Assembly: GCF_009362785.1 (NCBI RefSeq)
Contig: NZ_WHNQ01000019.1
Span: 62,001-126,000, forward strand
Origin: Paraburkholderia atlantica
Lineage (GTDB): Bacteria > Pseudomonadota > Gammaproteobacteria > Burkholderiales > Burkholderiaceae
DNA: 64,000 nucleotides
Direction of reading: 5' to 3'
Part shown: positions 33,457-43,055 of the stretch, piece after piece
How the letters are laid out: each line of letters opens with the position of its first letter
Numbering within the stretch: the stretch's first letter is position 1
Position numbers and translations under genes: made by a program
Notes under the pieces: model-generated
Seen by the model: only the letters and a program-made list of their open reading frames with translations
Databases searched by the model: none
What the model was told of the DNA's origin: nothing

Positions 33457-34968
33457 ATGGATAAGAACGACGCAGACGGTTTGCTCCCTATCCACGGCGT
33501 TCAGCCACGTACCGAGGAAACGCTCGATCCGGACGATTGGACTGCGTTGCGCACACTGTCACACCGCATCGTCGACGATGCGGTCGACTACCTGCGCGAC
33601 GTCCGCAGCCGGCCAGTGTGGCGAAGCATGCCCGAGGACGCCAAGGCCTTGTTCGAGCAGCCGCTGCCACGCTCGGCGTCATCGGCGGAAAGCATTTATC
33701 ACGAGCTTGGCGACAATTTGATGCCTTATCCACTGGGCAACGTGCATCCTCGCTTCTGGTCCTGGTATATGGGCGCAAGCAACTTCACCGGAGCACTGGG
33801 AGACTTTCTGGCGGCAATTCAGGGTTCTAACCTGGGTGGGGGCAATCATGCGGCGGCTTTGATGGACCAGCAGGTGGTCGACTGGTGCAAGGAGATGGTC
33901 GGCTTTCCCGTTTCGGCCAGTGGCACATTGGTCAGCGGCGGCTCGATGGCAAACATCATTGCGTTGACAGTGGCGCGCAATGCGAAGGCTGGAATCGACG
34001 TGCGGGAGCATGGTGTAGCGGCCATCGACCGGCCGTTGCGCTTTTACGGCTCCGATCAGATGCATAGCTGCCATCGTAAGGCTATCGAGTCGCTCGGCCT
34101 GGGAAATACGGCGTTGCGGCGGGTCCCGACCGATGCGGCGTTGAGAATCGACGTCGCCGCTCTGCGCAATGCGATCGCAGAGGACCGGGCCGCCGGATTT
34201 CAGCCCGCGTGCGTGATCGCGACGGCGGGGACCGTCAATACCGGCGCGATCGACGATCTGATGGCGCTGGCCGACGTGGCCGCTGAAGAGGATGTCTGGT
34301 TACACGTCGACGGATGCATCGGCGCGCTGATTGCGATCGCACCCGACAATGCATATCGCGTTGCGGGCATCGGACGCGCTGATTCGATTGCCCTCGATCC
34401 TCACAAGTGGCTGCACGCCCCGTTCGAGGTCGGCTGCGCGCTCGTTCGCGACGCCGCTGCGCATCGAGGCGCATTCGCGCTGACACCGGAATATCTGCAA
34501 CCCACACCGCGTGGAATTGCTTCGGCTCCCTGGTTATACGAGTATGGATTGCAGACGTCCAGAGGTTTCCGTGCGCTGAAGGTCTGGATGGCTCTGAAAG
34601 AGCATGGCGTCGAGAAGTTCGGCCGTCTGATCGACCAGAACATCGCGCAGGGGCGCTACCTCAGTGACCTCATCGTCTCTGAGCAACGCCTCGAGTTGAT
34701 CGTACCGACCAACATCAACATCGTATGCTTCAGATATCGGCCAGAGAAGGAGATGGAAGAGGAAGCGTTAAAGGCTCTCAACATCGAGATCATGTTGCAG
34801 CTTCAGGAGGCTGGTATTGCTGCGTTGTCGGACACAACGGTGCAAGGAGTACATTGCCTCAGGGTCGCGATATGCAATCACCGGACCCGTCGGGACGACC
34901 TTGATTTGCTGGTCAAGGAAATCGTTCGACTAGGAGATCAGATTTTGCGTGGAAGTCGTAGCGATTGA
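33457..34968 (+). CDS. Group II pyridoxal-dependent amino acid decarboxylase
   Basis: This 503-residue PLP enzyme is of the aromatic amino acid/glutamate decarboxylase family. SGGSMANIIALTVARN binds the cofactor phosphate and VHVDGC-type sequence (WLHVDGCIGAL) stacks the ring. The Schiff-base lysine is in ALDPHKWLHAPFEVGC. HPRFWSWYMGASNFTGALGD near residue 90 resembles tyrosine/aromatic decarboxylase-like proteins. The start at 33457 has only a weak ribosome site (CGACAGGTGCCGTG). It is a single gene; the substrate is unknown. Confidence 0.9.
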   Translation: MDKNDADGLLPIHGVQPRTEETLDPDDWTALRTLSHRIVDDAVDYLRDVRSRPVWRSMPEDAKALFEQPLPRSASSAESIYHELGDNLMPYPLGNVHPRFWSWYMGASNFTGALGDFLAAIQGSNLGGGNHAAALMDQQVVDWCKEMVGFPVSASGTLVSGGSMANIIALTVARNAKAGIDVREHGVAAIDRPLRFYGSDQMHSCHRKAIESLGLGNTALRRVPTDAALRIDVAALRNAIAEDRAAGFQPACVIATAGTVNTGAIDDLMALADVAAEEDVWLHVDGCIGALIAIAPDNAYRVAGIGRADSIALDPHKWLHAPFEVGCALVRDAAAHRGAFALTPEYLQPTPRGIASAPWLYEYGLQTSRGFRALKVWMALKEHGVEKFGRLIDQNIAQGRYLSDLIVSEQRLELIVPTNINIVCFRYRPEKEMEEEALKALNIEIMLQLQEAGIAALSDTTVQGVHCLRVAICNHRTRRDDLDLLVKEIVRLGDQILRGSRSD

Positions 34969-35022
34969 TTTCCGGACCCTTGGGATCGGTCGCGGTGAAC
35001 AGCAGATGGCGGCGGGCATTCT

Positions 35023-36192
35023 CTATTCGCGAAAGATATCCGTGCCACCACGCAGCAGCAGAGAGACCAACTGTGACTGGCGATGCGTTTGTGTTTTCCC
35101 CTCAATATCCTTCAGATATTCTCGTGCGGTCTCAGATTTGATTCCCATCATCAACGCGGCTTCGTCAACATCATGCCCGCGCGCCAGTAGTGCTGCGAAC
35201 TCAGCCTCGCGCGGCGTGAGCCCGAATGTTTTCGCGACGTCCGACTGATTGACTGCAACGGGTCGCTCCGGGTCGAAGATTAATAAAGCCGTGCAAACAA
35301 GTGGACTAATCCCACCCAAGGATTCAGGCGGCATCACCGGTATGGCGCGAACGATCAACGGCAATCGCGGCGATCGTCGAGAAACATAGCAGCGAGGCGA
35401 TGCACGCATCGTCAGGCGACTGATGGTCAGATTCGACCGGTCACCATTGATATCGATCGCGCAAGCAATCGTGTCCCGCAAGCTTTTCGCGTCCGACAGA
35501 ACGAGGGCAGATACTTCCTGATGGTTAATTATCAAACCGTCGTGAGGTTCGCAAAGCGCTTCGGCATAGCGATTGACAAAGACGGGTCGGGCTTTCGAGT
35601 AGAGAAGCACGACGCCTATATTGAGGCGCATCAAAAGGTCGAATGCACCATCGGCGCGCAGATCAGCCGACACCATATGACCGCGCGCGTTCAAGGCCGC
35701 TGTTAGGTGCGGCGCTATCATTGCGGCAGCCGAAAGATCGGCCTCGCCAAAGTCTCTGGCACCAAGGTGTCTACCCGCCGAGAAATAAACCTGCCGCGTA
35801 TCGGAGTGAGAAACCGGCAGAACGAGCCCATAGAACATATTCGCGGGCTTGACTACTTCGTTATAAATGTGAGTGCGTTTGAACTCGGAGTCTGAGATTT
35901 CCGATGACTGTCGTCGCGGTGTTCCAACAGGAATATTTTTGATCCACTGCGGAAGGCGGTTTTGAAATTCACGCTGAAGCCCTCGAGCAAGAACCGGCTC
36001 AAGCCCCGCCGACACCGAAAGCGCCGTCACGCCTCCCTGGGTCGCGATTAAAAATCCCCAGTCCGCACCGATGGCCGTGACAATACTTGCCGCAGCCTCT
36101 TCCCACGCTTGCGGCGCTAGAACCGCTTCGTAGATACGCTGAATCGCTAAATGGATATTGTCTGTGCCCACAGTCGCCCTCATCCTTGCCAC
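35023..36192 (-). CDS. LuxR family transcriptional regulator
   Basis: This 389-residue regulator (possibly 3 shorter from the internal ATG) ends in a LuxR-type HTH: FGLTPREAEFAALLARGHDVDEAALMMGIKSETAREYLKDI. The N-terminal about 320 residues include a PAS-like part (LNIGVVLLYSKARPVFVNRYAEAL). This layout is common in orphan LuxR proteins of Burkholderiaceae. The effector is unknown. It faces a long gene-poor region, so its target may have been lost or may lie elsewhere. Confidence 0.87.
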   Translation of the reverse strand: MARMRATVGTDNIHLAIQRIYEAVLAPQAWEEAAASIVTAIGADWGFLIATQGGVTALSVSAGLEPVLARGLQREFQNRLPQWIKNIPVGTPRRQSSEISDSEFKRTHIYNEVVKPANMFYGLVLPVSHSDTRQVYFSAGRHLGARDFGEADLSAAAMIAPHLTAALNARGHMVSADLRADGAFDLLMRLNIGVVLLYSKARPVFVNRYAEALCEPHDGLIINHQEVSALVLSDAKSLRDTIACAIDINGDRSNLTISRLTMRASPRCYVSRRSPRLPLIVRAIPVMPPESLGGISPLVCTALLIFDPERPVAVNQSDVAKTFGLTPREAEFAALLARGHDVDEAALMMGIKSETAREYLKDIEGKTQTHRQSQLVSLLLRGGTDIFRE

Positions 36193-37467
36193 GAGAGGGA
36201 TCAGGTAACCTCGCCGATTTCCAGTTTAAGCACGTCTCGACGCTTTAAAACGCCTTTGGGCGGCACTACGCCGCCAGAATCGATAAAAAACGTAGTCGAA
36301 TATTCATCGTGTAACTACAACAAAATATCGTCCATCATCTCGTTGAGCAAATCATGATTCACTTTGGCGTCAAGCATTCCCTACTCCCAAATGGGGGTAT
36401 GCGAGCGATACAAGCTGCTCAAAAATAGTTGGCGACATGGTTTCGCAAGCACGCAGTCCCCTGTTACGTCCAGTTGAAATACGCCGACGCTCAAGATCAA
36501 CCGGCGCTTAACGCCGATGGTCGACCGCTCGTGAAAAAAGTTTTCTCCTGGTAGCCACATGGCCCGCTTTTGCCGCCTGACTGTTAGGGCTGCCGATTCG
36601 AAGTGACTTCTTACCTTTCCTGAATCGAACAGCCCAATCTTGATTGGAGTCGAACCATGTTGCCATTTCTCTCGCTGCATTCACTTGCAGCGCAACGCGG
36701 TGACGGGCTGCGTCCCGAACTTCTTGCTCTGCTCCTGCGCCACGCACAATCGGAAATCGGCCTCTGTGCCGACATTGAGCCGGACGAAACAGCGATTCCC
36801 TGCAAGCCGCCAGAGACCCTGCAACGTACCTCGGCAAATGAAGATATTCGTGAAGAGTGCCCACGCGAAAAGCCCAGAAACCCCTCACTCTAGCGAGTGC
36901 GATGCGCGGGTAAATTAACCGTTGAGACCTGGCGGCGTTGCAATTCCATGGGATGCTTCAAGTCGCTTGAAACCGGTGGTAGCAAAAAGACCCAAATACA
37001 CACCTGCTGCCAGACTCCTAAGAACACGTGCTCTCTTTGCTCAACCGCTCGGCCGCCAGCGCCTTTACCATATGAGGCCCAGCGTCGCGCAAAGCGAATA
37101 TTTACGCCCCGCGTATCAGCTGGCGCCTTTCTTCATGTTCCTGTTCCGATTTTCGCGTAAGGCGTACTCTCTTGTACGTACGCGTCCGAATTGATGGCAG
37201 TGGACTGCGTGGGTATGCGTAACCGCCCTATCCGTTTCGTTGCCATCGACTGCAGGATGTTAAGTTGCAGCGGCCCGTTCGTCGCTTCCGCGCTAGCTAT
37301 TGTCGGACAGGTTTTGACCGGACAGGGTTGCGCGTAACTGGATTTTCCGGGCGGGACAAGTTCACGGAAATGCCACAAAATCGCTCAATCGCGCTATAAA
37401 CGGTAGAGCCGCGCCCAATCTTTCTGTCTTGCGCCGCAAGGTTGACAGAACCCAAAGGAGGCAAAGC
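36193..37467. other. 1.27-kb stretch without a convincing gene
   Basis: GC content is visibly lower at its left side (AT-rich about 36200-36370). Several frames of 60-126 codons occur on both strands (for example minus 36508-36888 and plus 36657-36893), but none shows a recognisable domain with a good ribosome site. It may be a remnant region or hold the LuxR promoter and the promoter of the BON-protein gene. The right end contains two related GTCCGGTC/GTCCGACA motifs near 37300-37325. Confidence 0.55.
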
Positions 37468-37878
37468 ATGAATGCAAACAATGCGAGCAGAATAATCGGC
37501 GCAACCTTAGTCGCGGCCATCGCGAGTGCCTCGGCCTATGCGAGCGCGCAACCGGCTCTGAGCGCGACGGCCGACGTGGTCGCACAAAAGGTCGCGGCCT
37601 CAGGCTCACCGCCTCGACCCAAGCCGGATACTTCGATAGTTCGCGACGTCCGCCGTGCCCTCAGGCGCGTACCGGATATGGATGATTCAAAGATTCACAT
37701 CAGGTCGAGCCAAGGCGTCGTTACGCTCACCGGAACGGTGCCGGAGAGCTGGCAGATCTCGCGCGCCGCCAATGCGGCGAGATCAGTGCTCGGTGTCAAG
37801 TCGGTGAGGAATAGATTGACCGTGCGAGAGAGCGACGAAGCAACCATTGAGCAGCGCCCCGCGGCATCGGCCGGATAG
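37468..37878 (+). CDS. Exported BON domain protein
   Basis: This 136-residue protein has an N-terminal signal peptide (about 1-30, IGATLVAAIASASAYASAQ). Its single BON domain of about 65 residues contains IVRDVRRALRRVPDMDDSKIHIRSSQG, VTLTGTVPESWQISRAANAARSVLGVKSVRN and RLTV. BON domains bind membranes or small ligands and are found in periplasmic stress proteins such as OsmY. The start at 37468 has AAAGGAGGCAAAGC. It converges with the Nudix gene. Confidence 0.88.
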   Translation: MNANNASRIIGATLVAAIASASAYASAQPALSATADVVAQKVAASGSPPRPKPDTSIVRDVRRALRRVPDMDDSKIHIRSSQGVVTLTGTVPESWQISRAANAARSVLGVKSVRNRLTVRESDEATIEQRPAASAG

Positions 37879-37939
37879 GTGGGCGATGCTCGACGGATCG
37901 GACCGGATTGCGCTTTCCGCGCGGGCCGGTCGCCTGCGT

Positions 37940-38392
37940 CTACTGTCGCCCCCTTTGCGGCGATCCCATTCGCTGTGCCCGAGAAAAATAGAGCTGGGTT
38001 GGTTCGAAGAGATTCGCCGGCAGGGCGTCTTCCGCGAACCATGACCATGCTTCGCACTTATCCGGCTCCATACATATCGGCAAACCCGTTGAACCGCCCT
38101 CGACGAACAATGTGATATGCCGAAGCTTGCCGGGCTCGATCCATCCCGTCCTCCAGGTCGTTGCCACTGAATCCGTTAGCACCAGACCTGTCTCCTCGAG
38201 CAACTCGCGGGAAGCGGCTGCAAGCGGATCTTCACCCATGTCGACTTTGCCGCCGGGGAAGCCCCATGTTCCGTAGCCATATTCGCTACGACGCAGACCC
38301 AGAAGATAACGGCCTTCGCGCTGAATCACCACGCCGACACCGAGCACGGTTTCAGTCGCGTATGACGCTTCACTGTGACCAAACGAATTCAT
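37940..38392 (-). CDS. Nudix hydrolase
   Basis: This 150-residue protein has an intact Nudix box, GGKVDMGEDPLAAASRELLEETG, preceded by WGFPG. It hydrolyses a nucleoside diphosphate linked to another moiety, and the family resembles MutT/NudG-type house-cleaning enzymes. The start at 38392 (MNSFGHSEAS) is chosen because GGAGGATTTGCCGAAA precedes it; an ATG at 38419 would add 9 residues. It contrasts with the degenerate Nudix-like domain at 4.5-4.9 kb. It is 93 bp downstream of the FAD demethylase gene on the same strand and could be read through. Confidence 0.9.
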   Translation of the reverse strand: MNSFGHSEASYATETVLGVGVVIQREGRYLLGLRRSEYGYGTWGFPGGKVDMGEDPLAAASRELLEETGLVLTDSVATTWRTGWIEPGKLRHITLFVEGGSTGLPICMEPDKCEAWSWFAEDALPANLFEPTQLYFSRAQRMGSPQRGRQ

Positions 38393-38485
38393 TTTCGGCA
38401 AATCCTCCATGCTACGCATCTGTTCTGACGCGGGACTGGACCACGAACTGAATCACGAAGAAGTCTGGGTCGAAGGCCGGTGCCT

Positions 38486-40966
38486 CTAGCCCTTCACGCG
38501 TTCGGATCGCGGATCGTACGGCGCCTTCAGATGCACGCTTGCCCTCACCTGTTCGCCCGCCACGTCGATCGTATAGCGGCCTTGCGCGAGCCACGCAGCA
38601 TCGGCGGCACCATCGGCACGGTTCACGAAACCCATTGCGACCGGACATCGCAAGGTATGCCCGAACGCGGCGGACGTTACCGCCCCCACCGGCTCGCCAT
38701 CGCGCAAGATAGCTTCGCCACCCCATAGCATCAGATGTTCGGCGCCGTCGACCGTCAGGGTCACGAGACGCCGGCGCAGCGGCGCGTCGCGCAGACGCAA
38801 AAGGGCGTCGCGGCCGCGGAAGTCGATGTCCTTGTCGAGCTTGCAGGCGAATGCGAGGCCTGCCTCGAACGGATTGCAATCCGGCGAAAGCTCGCGGCCC
38901 CACGCCCGGTAGCCTTTTTCGATCCGTAGCGATTCGATCGCGTAGTAACCGGCGTTGACGAGCCCAAACGGCTTGCCAGCCGCGCGCAAGGTCTCGTAGA
39001 CGCCCACCGCGAATTCGACCGGCACGTACAACTCCCAGCCCAGCTCGCCCACGTAGGTGAGGCGCGTCGCGCGCACCGTCGCGTAGCCGATGTCGACTTC
39101 GCGGCTCTGGCCGAACGGGAACGCCTCGTTGCTCCAGTCGGCCTTCGACACGCTTTGCAACAGCGCGCGAGCGTGCGGCCCCATCACCGCGAGCACCGCG
39201 TACTGACTCGTGACATCGATCACCACGCAGTGGCGCTCGGGCGCAATCGCCTTCTCCAGATAGTTGAGGTCGCGCGTTGCCTGCGCCGAGCCCGTGACGA
39301 CCAGGTATTGGTCGTCGGCGAGGCGGGTCAGCGTTAGGTCCGATTCGTAGTTGCCGCGCTCGTTCAGCACGCCGGTATAGACGGTGGTGCCGGGCGGCAC
39401 GGCGACGTCGTTCGCTACGATGCCTTGCAGCACCGCTTCGGCGTCGCGCCCCTTGACGAGCAGTTTCGCGAACGAGCTCATGTCGAACAGGGCGACACGC
39501 TCGCGGCACGCGCGGTGCTCGGCGGCGCTCCACGGCAGCCAGTTCTGCTGGCCGAACGCGTAGTCGATGCGCGCTTCCGCGGGGCTCGGTGCGAAAAAGT
39601 TGGCGCGCTCCCAACCCATCTTGCTGCCGAAGCACGCGCCATCGTCGCGCAGCAGCGCATACAACGGCGAACGCCGGAATGGCCGCGCGGTATCGAGCTC
39701 GCGATTGGGCCATGGCATCGCGTAATGCAGACCGAGGGTTTCCTTCACGCGGTCGTGCAGCCACGTGTCGTTGCCATTGAAGCGCGCAAAGCGGCGGATG
39801 TCGACCGGCCACAAGTCCATGGTCGGCTCGCCAGCGACGATCCACTCGGCGAGCGCCATGCCCGCGCCGCCCGCCGACGCAATACCCATCGAGTTGAACC
39901 CTGCGGCCACGAAAAAGCGGCGCAACTCAGGCGCCTCGCCAAGGATGAAATTGTTGTCCGGCGTGAACGATTCGGGCCCGTTATAGAACTGCCTGACTTG
40001 CGCGGTTTCGAGCGCCGGCACGCGCACGAGCGCGTTTTGCATCAGGATCTCGAACTGATCCCAATCATCCGGCAGAAGCTGGAACTCGAAGTTCTCGGGG
40101 ATGCCCGCCATGCCCCACGGCTTTGCGTTCGGCTCGAAGCCGCCCATCACGAGGCCGCCCACCTCCTCCTTGAAGTAGATGTAGCCATCCGGGTCGCGCA
40201 TCACGGGCAAATCGCGATGCACGCCGGGGATCGGCTCGGTGACGATGTAGTAGTGCTCAGCCGAATGCAGCGGCACCGTGACGCCGCACAGCCGCCCGAC
40301 CGCCTTGGCCCACTGGCCTGCGCAGTTGACGACGATATCGGCGTGCAGCGTCCCTTCGGCGCCGTCCTTGCGACACCATGTGACGCCGCAGGCCTCGCGG
40401 CCCTGACGCGCCGGGCGAGTCTGCACTGCGGTGATGCGAACGTTTTCGACGATACGTGCGCCGCGCATGCGTGCGCCGCGCGCGAGCGACTGTGTCAGAT
40501 CGGTGGGATTCGCCTTGCCGTCGCCCGGCAGCCAGACCGCGCCGAGCAGATCGTCGGTGCGCATCACCGGCCACAGTTCGCCGGCCTCGCGCGGCCCGAT
40601 GACTTCGCAGGCCACGCCATAGGCGCGGGCGACTGCCGCCGTGCGTTTCAGCTGGGTCATGCGCTCCGCGGTGCGCGCGACCGACAACGAACCGCACTGC
40701 TTCCAGCCCGTGGCGAGGCCGGTCTCGGCCTCGAGCTCCGCGTAGAGCTTCGTCGAGTAGCGGATCAGCTTCGTCATGCTTTCCTGCGCCCGCAACTGCC
40801 CGACGAGACCGGCCGCATGCCAGGTGGTGCCGCACGACAGCTGCCCCTGTTCGAGCAGCACGACGTCGGTCCAGCCGAGCTTCGTCAGGTGCCACGCAAC
40901 CGAGCAACCGACGATGCCGCCGCCGATGATGACGACACGAGCATGGCTTGGGATTTCCGTGGACAT
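38486..40966 (-). CDS. FAD-dependent demethylating dehydrogenase with GcvT (aminomethyltransferase) domain
   Basis: This is an 826-residue protein. The N-terminal DAO-type FAD domain begins RVVIIGGGIVGCSVAWHL, followed by CGTTWHAAGLVGQLR, the usual position of a covalent-flavin His as in dimethylglycine/sarcosine dehydrogenases. From about residue 440 a GcvT tetrahydrofolate-binding domain follows (RVALFDMSSFAKLLVKG, LTYVGELGWELYVP, ESLRIEKGYRAWGRELSPDCNPFEAGL). It should oxidise an N-methyl group and transfer it to folate. The start at 40966 has GCGAGGCCGCCG. It is divergent from two DeoR genes; a 12-bp element in its upstream region recurs before phnW, so an N-methylated aminophosphonate or betaine-derived substrate is possible. 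Confidence 0.9.
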   Translation of the reverse strand: MSTEIPSHARVVIIGGGIVGCSVAWHLTKLGWTDVVLLEQGQLSCGTTWHAAGLVGQLRAQESMTKLIRYSTKLYAELEAETGLATGWKQCGSLSVARTAERMTQLKRTAAVARAYGVACEVIGPREAGELWPVMRTDDLLGAVWLPGDGKANPTDLTQSLARGARMRGARIVENVRITAVQTRPARQGREACGVTWCRKDGAEGTLHADIVVNCAGQWAKAVGRLCGVTVPLHSAEHYYIVTEPIPGVHRDLPVMRDPDGYIYFKEEVGGLVMGGFEPNAKPWGMAGIPENFEFQLLPDDWDQFEILMQNALVRVPALETAQVRQFYNGPESFTPDNNFILGEAPELRRFFVAAGFNSMGIASAGGAGMALAEWIVAGEPTMDLWPVDIRRFARFNGNDTWLHDRVKETLGLHYAMPWPNRELDTARPFRRSPLYALLRDDGACFGSKMGWERANFFAPSPAEARIDYAFGQQNWLPWSAAEHRACRERVALFDMSSFAKLLVKGRDAEAVLQGIVANDVAVPPGTTVYTGVLNERGNYESDLTLTRLADDQYLVVTGSAQATRDLNYLEKAIAPERHCVVIDVTSQYAVLAVMGPHARALLQSVSKADWSNEAFPFGQSREVDIGYATVRATRLTYVGELGWELYVPVEFAVGVYETLRAAGKPFGLVNAGYYAIESLRIEKGYRAWGRELSPDCNPFEAGLAFACKLDKDIDFRGRDALLRLRDAPLRRRLVTLTVDGAEHLMLWGGEAILRDGEPVGAVTSAAFGHTLRCPVAMGFVNRADGAADAAWLAQGRYTIDVAGEQVRASVHLKAPYDPRSERVKG

Positions 40967-41025
40967 CGGCGGCCTCGCTTTTTTGGATGTGTGTGGCAAT
41001 GTGTGGAAAACGCTGTGGCCATAGA

Positions 41026-41037
41026 CTGCAACAAAAA
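41026..41037. promoter_or_regulatory. CTGCAACAAAAA element, shared with phnW promoter
   Basis: This 12-mer lies 60 bp upstream of the demethylase start within the 356-bp divergent region. The identical sequence in reverse orientation is at 44138-44149 inside the predicted phnW promoter. Similar A/T tracts (TTTTTGTTTTTGTCAC near 41297-41312) lie before the first DeoR gene. They may be DeoR operators. Confidence 0.45.
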
Positions 41038-41322
41038 GACGCAAAAAACAACAGAAACCGGAAATCACCGGGAGCCAGCGAAGAGCGGGCGCACGGTGAA
41101 AATTCGCCCACAATGCCTTGGCCAAAGGGCCTATGACGCATGCCCGGAATCCGCGAGACACTTGCCCACCTTGTCTTTTTCGAGCGGTGACCGGTGCAAT
41201 CCAATCGCAATAAAACTCCGAGTGACGAGGAAATGTGTGTTATTTTGTGGCTTTGTGACGGCCCCAACTTGGCGCGCCGTTACACCTCGCGCCCCTTTTT
41301 GTTTTTGTCACCCTGGTCGCCT

Positions 41323-42243
41323 ATGTATCCGTTGCTACGTCGTGCCGAGATTTTGCGGATCGCCCAGTCGCAGGGCACCACCTCGATTGCCCAGCTCGCC
41401 GAGGCGCTCGCCGTATCGGACGAAACGATCCGGCGCACCGTCAAGCCGCTGATCGAGGAGGGCCTGCTGATCAAAGTGCACGGCGGCGTAATGCTGCCCA
41501 GCCATCTGGAAGAGTCGCCGTTCCGGCGGCGTATGCACGAGCACCGGGCGGAAAAAGACATCGTCGCGCAGCAGATTTGCGAACTCGTGCAAGACGGCGA
41601 CTCACTGATCCTCGACAGCGGTACGACCTGCACGCACATCGCCCAGGCGCTGCGCAGCCGCTCCCGGCTCACGGTGATCACCAACTCCGCCGCCATCGCC
41701 AGCCTGCTCGCGCAGCACAACGGCAATCGCGTGTTCATGGCGGGCGGCGAGCTTTGCGCGGACGACGCCGCCGCGCTCGGCGAGCCGGTGCTCGCCTACA
41801 TCCGGCAGTTTCACGTCAAGTACGCAATCGTCTCGGTGACGGCCGTGGATGGTGCCGGACGCTTCATGGACGCACAGCCGTGGGATGTCGAGTTCACGCG
41901 TGCCGCGTTCGGACAAGCGCGGCGGCGGGTCGTCGTCGCCGTGCACGCCAAGTTCGAGCACAGCGCGCTGGTGCGCGCGATGAACGCCGACGAGATCGAC
42001 GTGCTGGTCACCGATGCGCCGCTCGACGCGCACTATGCGCAGATCTTCGCCGCGGCACGCGTCGAGGTGCGGTATCCGGGCAGCGCGGCCGCGCCGATGA
42101 CCGTTGCCCTCGCAGAAGGGACGGAAGGACCGGACGAGGCAGCGCACCGCTCGCCCCCGCGCGGTCTGTCCGACGCGACTTGCCATGCATCCAGCGACGC
42201 CAGCGCCGACGATGCGCACGGAGAGCCACACCATGCTCGATAA
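41323..42243 (+). CDS. DeoR family transcriptional regulator (first of tandem pair)
   Basis: This 306-residue regulator has the N-terminal HTH SIAQLAEALAVSDETIRRTVKPL and the DeoR signature IKVHGGVMLP. A sugar-phosphate-isomerase-like sensor domain follows (DGDSLILDSGTTCTHIAQAL, LTVITNSAAIASLL, HAKFEHSALVR). The start at 41323 is at MYPLLRRAEIL; the open frame upstream runs through the promoter. The last 40 residues are low-complexity and are read in another frame by the next gene, which starts inside it. It is divergent from the GcvT-type demethylase gene. Confidence 0.9.
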   Translation: MYPLLRRAEILRIAQSQGTTSIAQLAEALAVSDETIRRTVKPLIEEGLLIKVHGGVMLPSHLEESPFRRRMHEHRAEKDIVAQQICELVQDGDSLILDSGTTCTHIAQALRSRSRLTVITNSAAIASLLAQHNGNRVFMAGGELCADDAAALGEPVLAYIRQFHVKYAIVSVTAVDGAGRFMDAQPWDVEFTRAAFGQARRRVVVAVHAKFEHSALVRAMNADEIDVLVTDAPLDAHYAQIFAAARVEVRYPGSAAAPMTVALAEGTEGPDEAAHRSPPRGLSDATCHASSDASADDAHGEPHHAR

Positions 42244-43054
42244 CCGCTCAGCTGGGCCCGTGCCCGCTTCATTGAACCCGAACCGCCGGCTCGCGATCGA
42301 GCGCATCGACTACATCGTCCAAAGCCTCGAGGCGAGCGGCTCGGTCAGCGTCGCGGACCTCTCGGCGACGCTCGGCGTGTCGCGCGAAACGATCCGCCGC
42401 GACCTGAAGATTCTCGCGGAACAGGGCCGCGCGAATCTCGTACACGGGGGCGCGTCGAAGCGGCCCGTCGCCGAACCGTCGCTGGCAAGCCGCGAGGCGG
42501 TCAACGCGCTGGGCAAGGCGGCCATTGGTGCCGCGGCCGCACGGCTCGTCGCCAACGGCATGGTCGTGCTGATCGATTCGGGTTCGACCACGCTGGGTCT
42601 CGCCGAGGCGCTGCAGCATCATCGCGACCTGACCGTGATCACCAACAGCCTGCCGATCGCACTGATGCTGTGCCGCGCGCCCGGCGTGAAAGTCGTCGTG
42701 CTCGGCGGCGACATCGACCCGAACGACGAGGCCGCTATCGGCGTCGAGACGATGACGGCGCTCAGCCATTTCCGCGTCGATCTGGTGTTTGTCGGCGTGG
42801 GCGGCATCTCGCCCGAAGGCGAATTCACCGACTACTCGCGGCTCGCCGCCGAGCAACGTCATCTGATGATGAAGTCGGGCAAGAAGGTTTACGTGCTCGC
42901 GGACCATAGCAAGTTCGAACAGCAGACGCCCGTGCTGATCGCGCCTGTGCCGCATATCGCCGGACTGATCGTCGACGCCGAGCCGCCCGCGGGCATCGTC
43001 CGCGCCTGCGCCGAACAGCGCTGGGAAGTCATCATCGCCAATCGCCACACCTAG
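42233..43054 (+). CDS. DeoR family transcriptional regulator (second of tandem pair)
   Basis: This 273-residue protein has the HTH SVADLSATLGVSRETIRRDLKIL followed by LVHGGASK. The sensor domain contains MVVLIDSGSTTLGLAEALQHH, VVLGGDIDPNDEAAIG and YVLADHSKFEQQTPVLIAPV. It begins at the ATG at 42233 with CGGAGAGCCACACC, overlapping the first DeoR gene by 11 bp. It is followed after 1 bp by the EamA transporter gene. Two adjacent, diverged DeoR paralogs suggest separate control of the demethylase and phosphonate units, or heteromeric action. Confidence 0.92.
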   Translation: MLDNRSAGPVPASLNPNRRLAIERIDYIVQSLEASGSVSVADLSATLGVSRETIRRDLKILAEQGRANLVHGGASKRPVAEPSLASREAVNALGKAAIGAAAARLVANGMVVLIDSGSTTLGLAEALQHHRDLTVITNSLPIALMLCRAPGVKVVVLGGDIDPNDEAAIGVETMTALSHFRVDLVFVGVGGISPEGEFTDYSRLAAEQRHLMMKSGKKVYVLADHSKFEQQTPVLIAPVPHIAGLIVDAEPPAGIVRACAEQRWEVIIANRHT

Positions 43055-43055
43055 C

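Noticed and set aside
36508..36888. 126-codon minus-strand frame in the gene-poor region
   Set aside because: No recognisable domain or clear ribosome site; the opposite strand frames are equally open.
39425..41452. 675-codon frame opposite the FAD-GcvT protein
   Set aside because: Arg/His-rich shadow that spans the divergent promoter and the next gene start.
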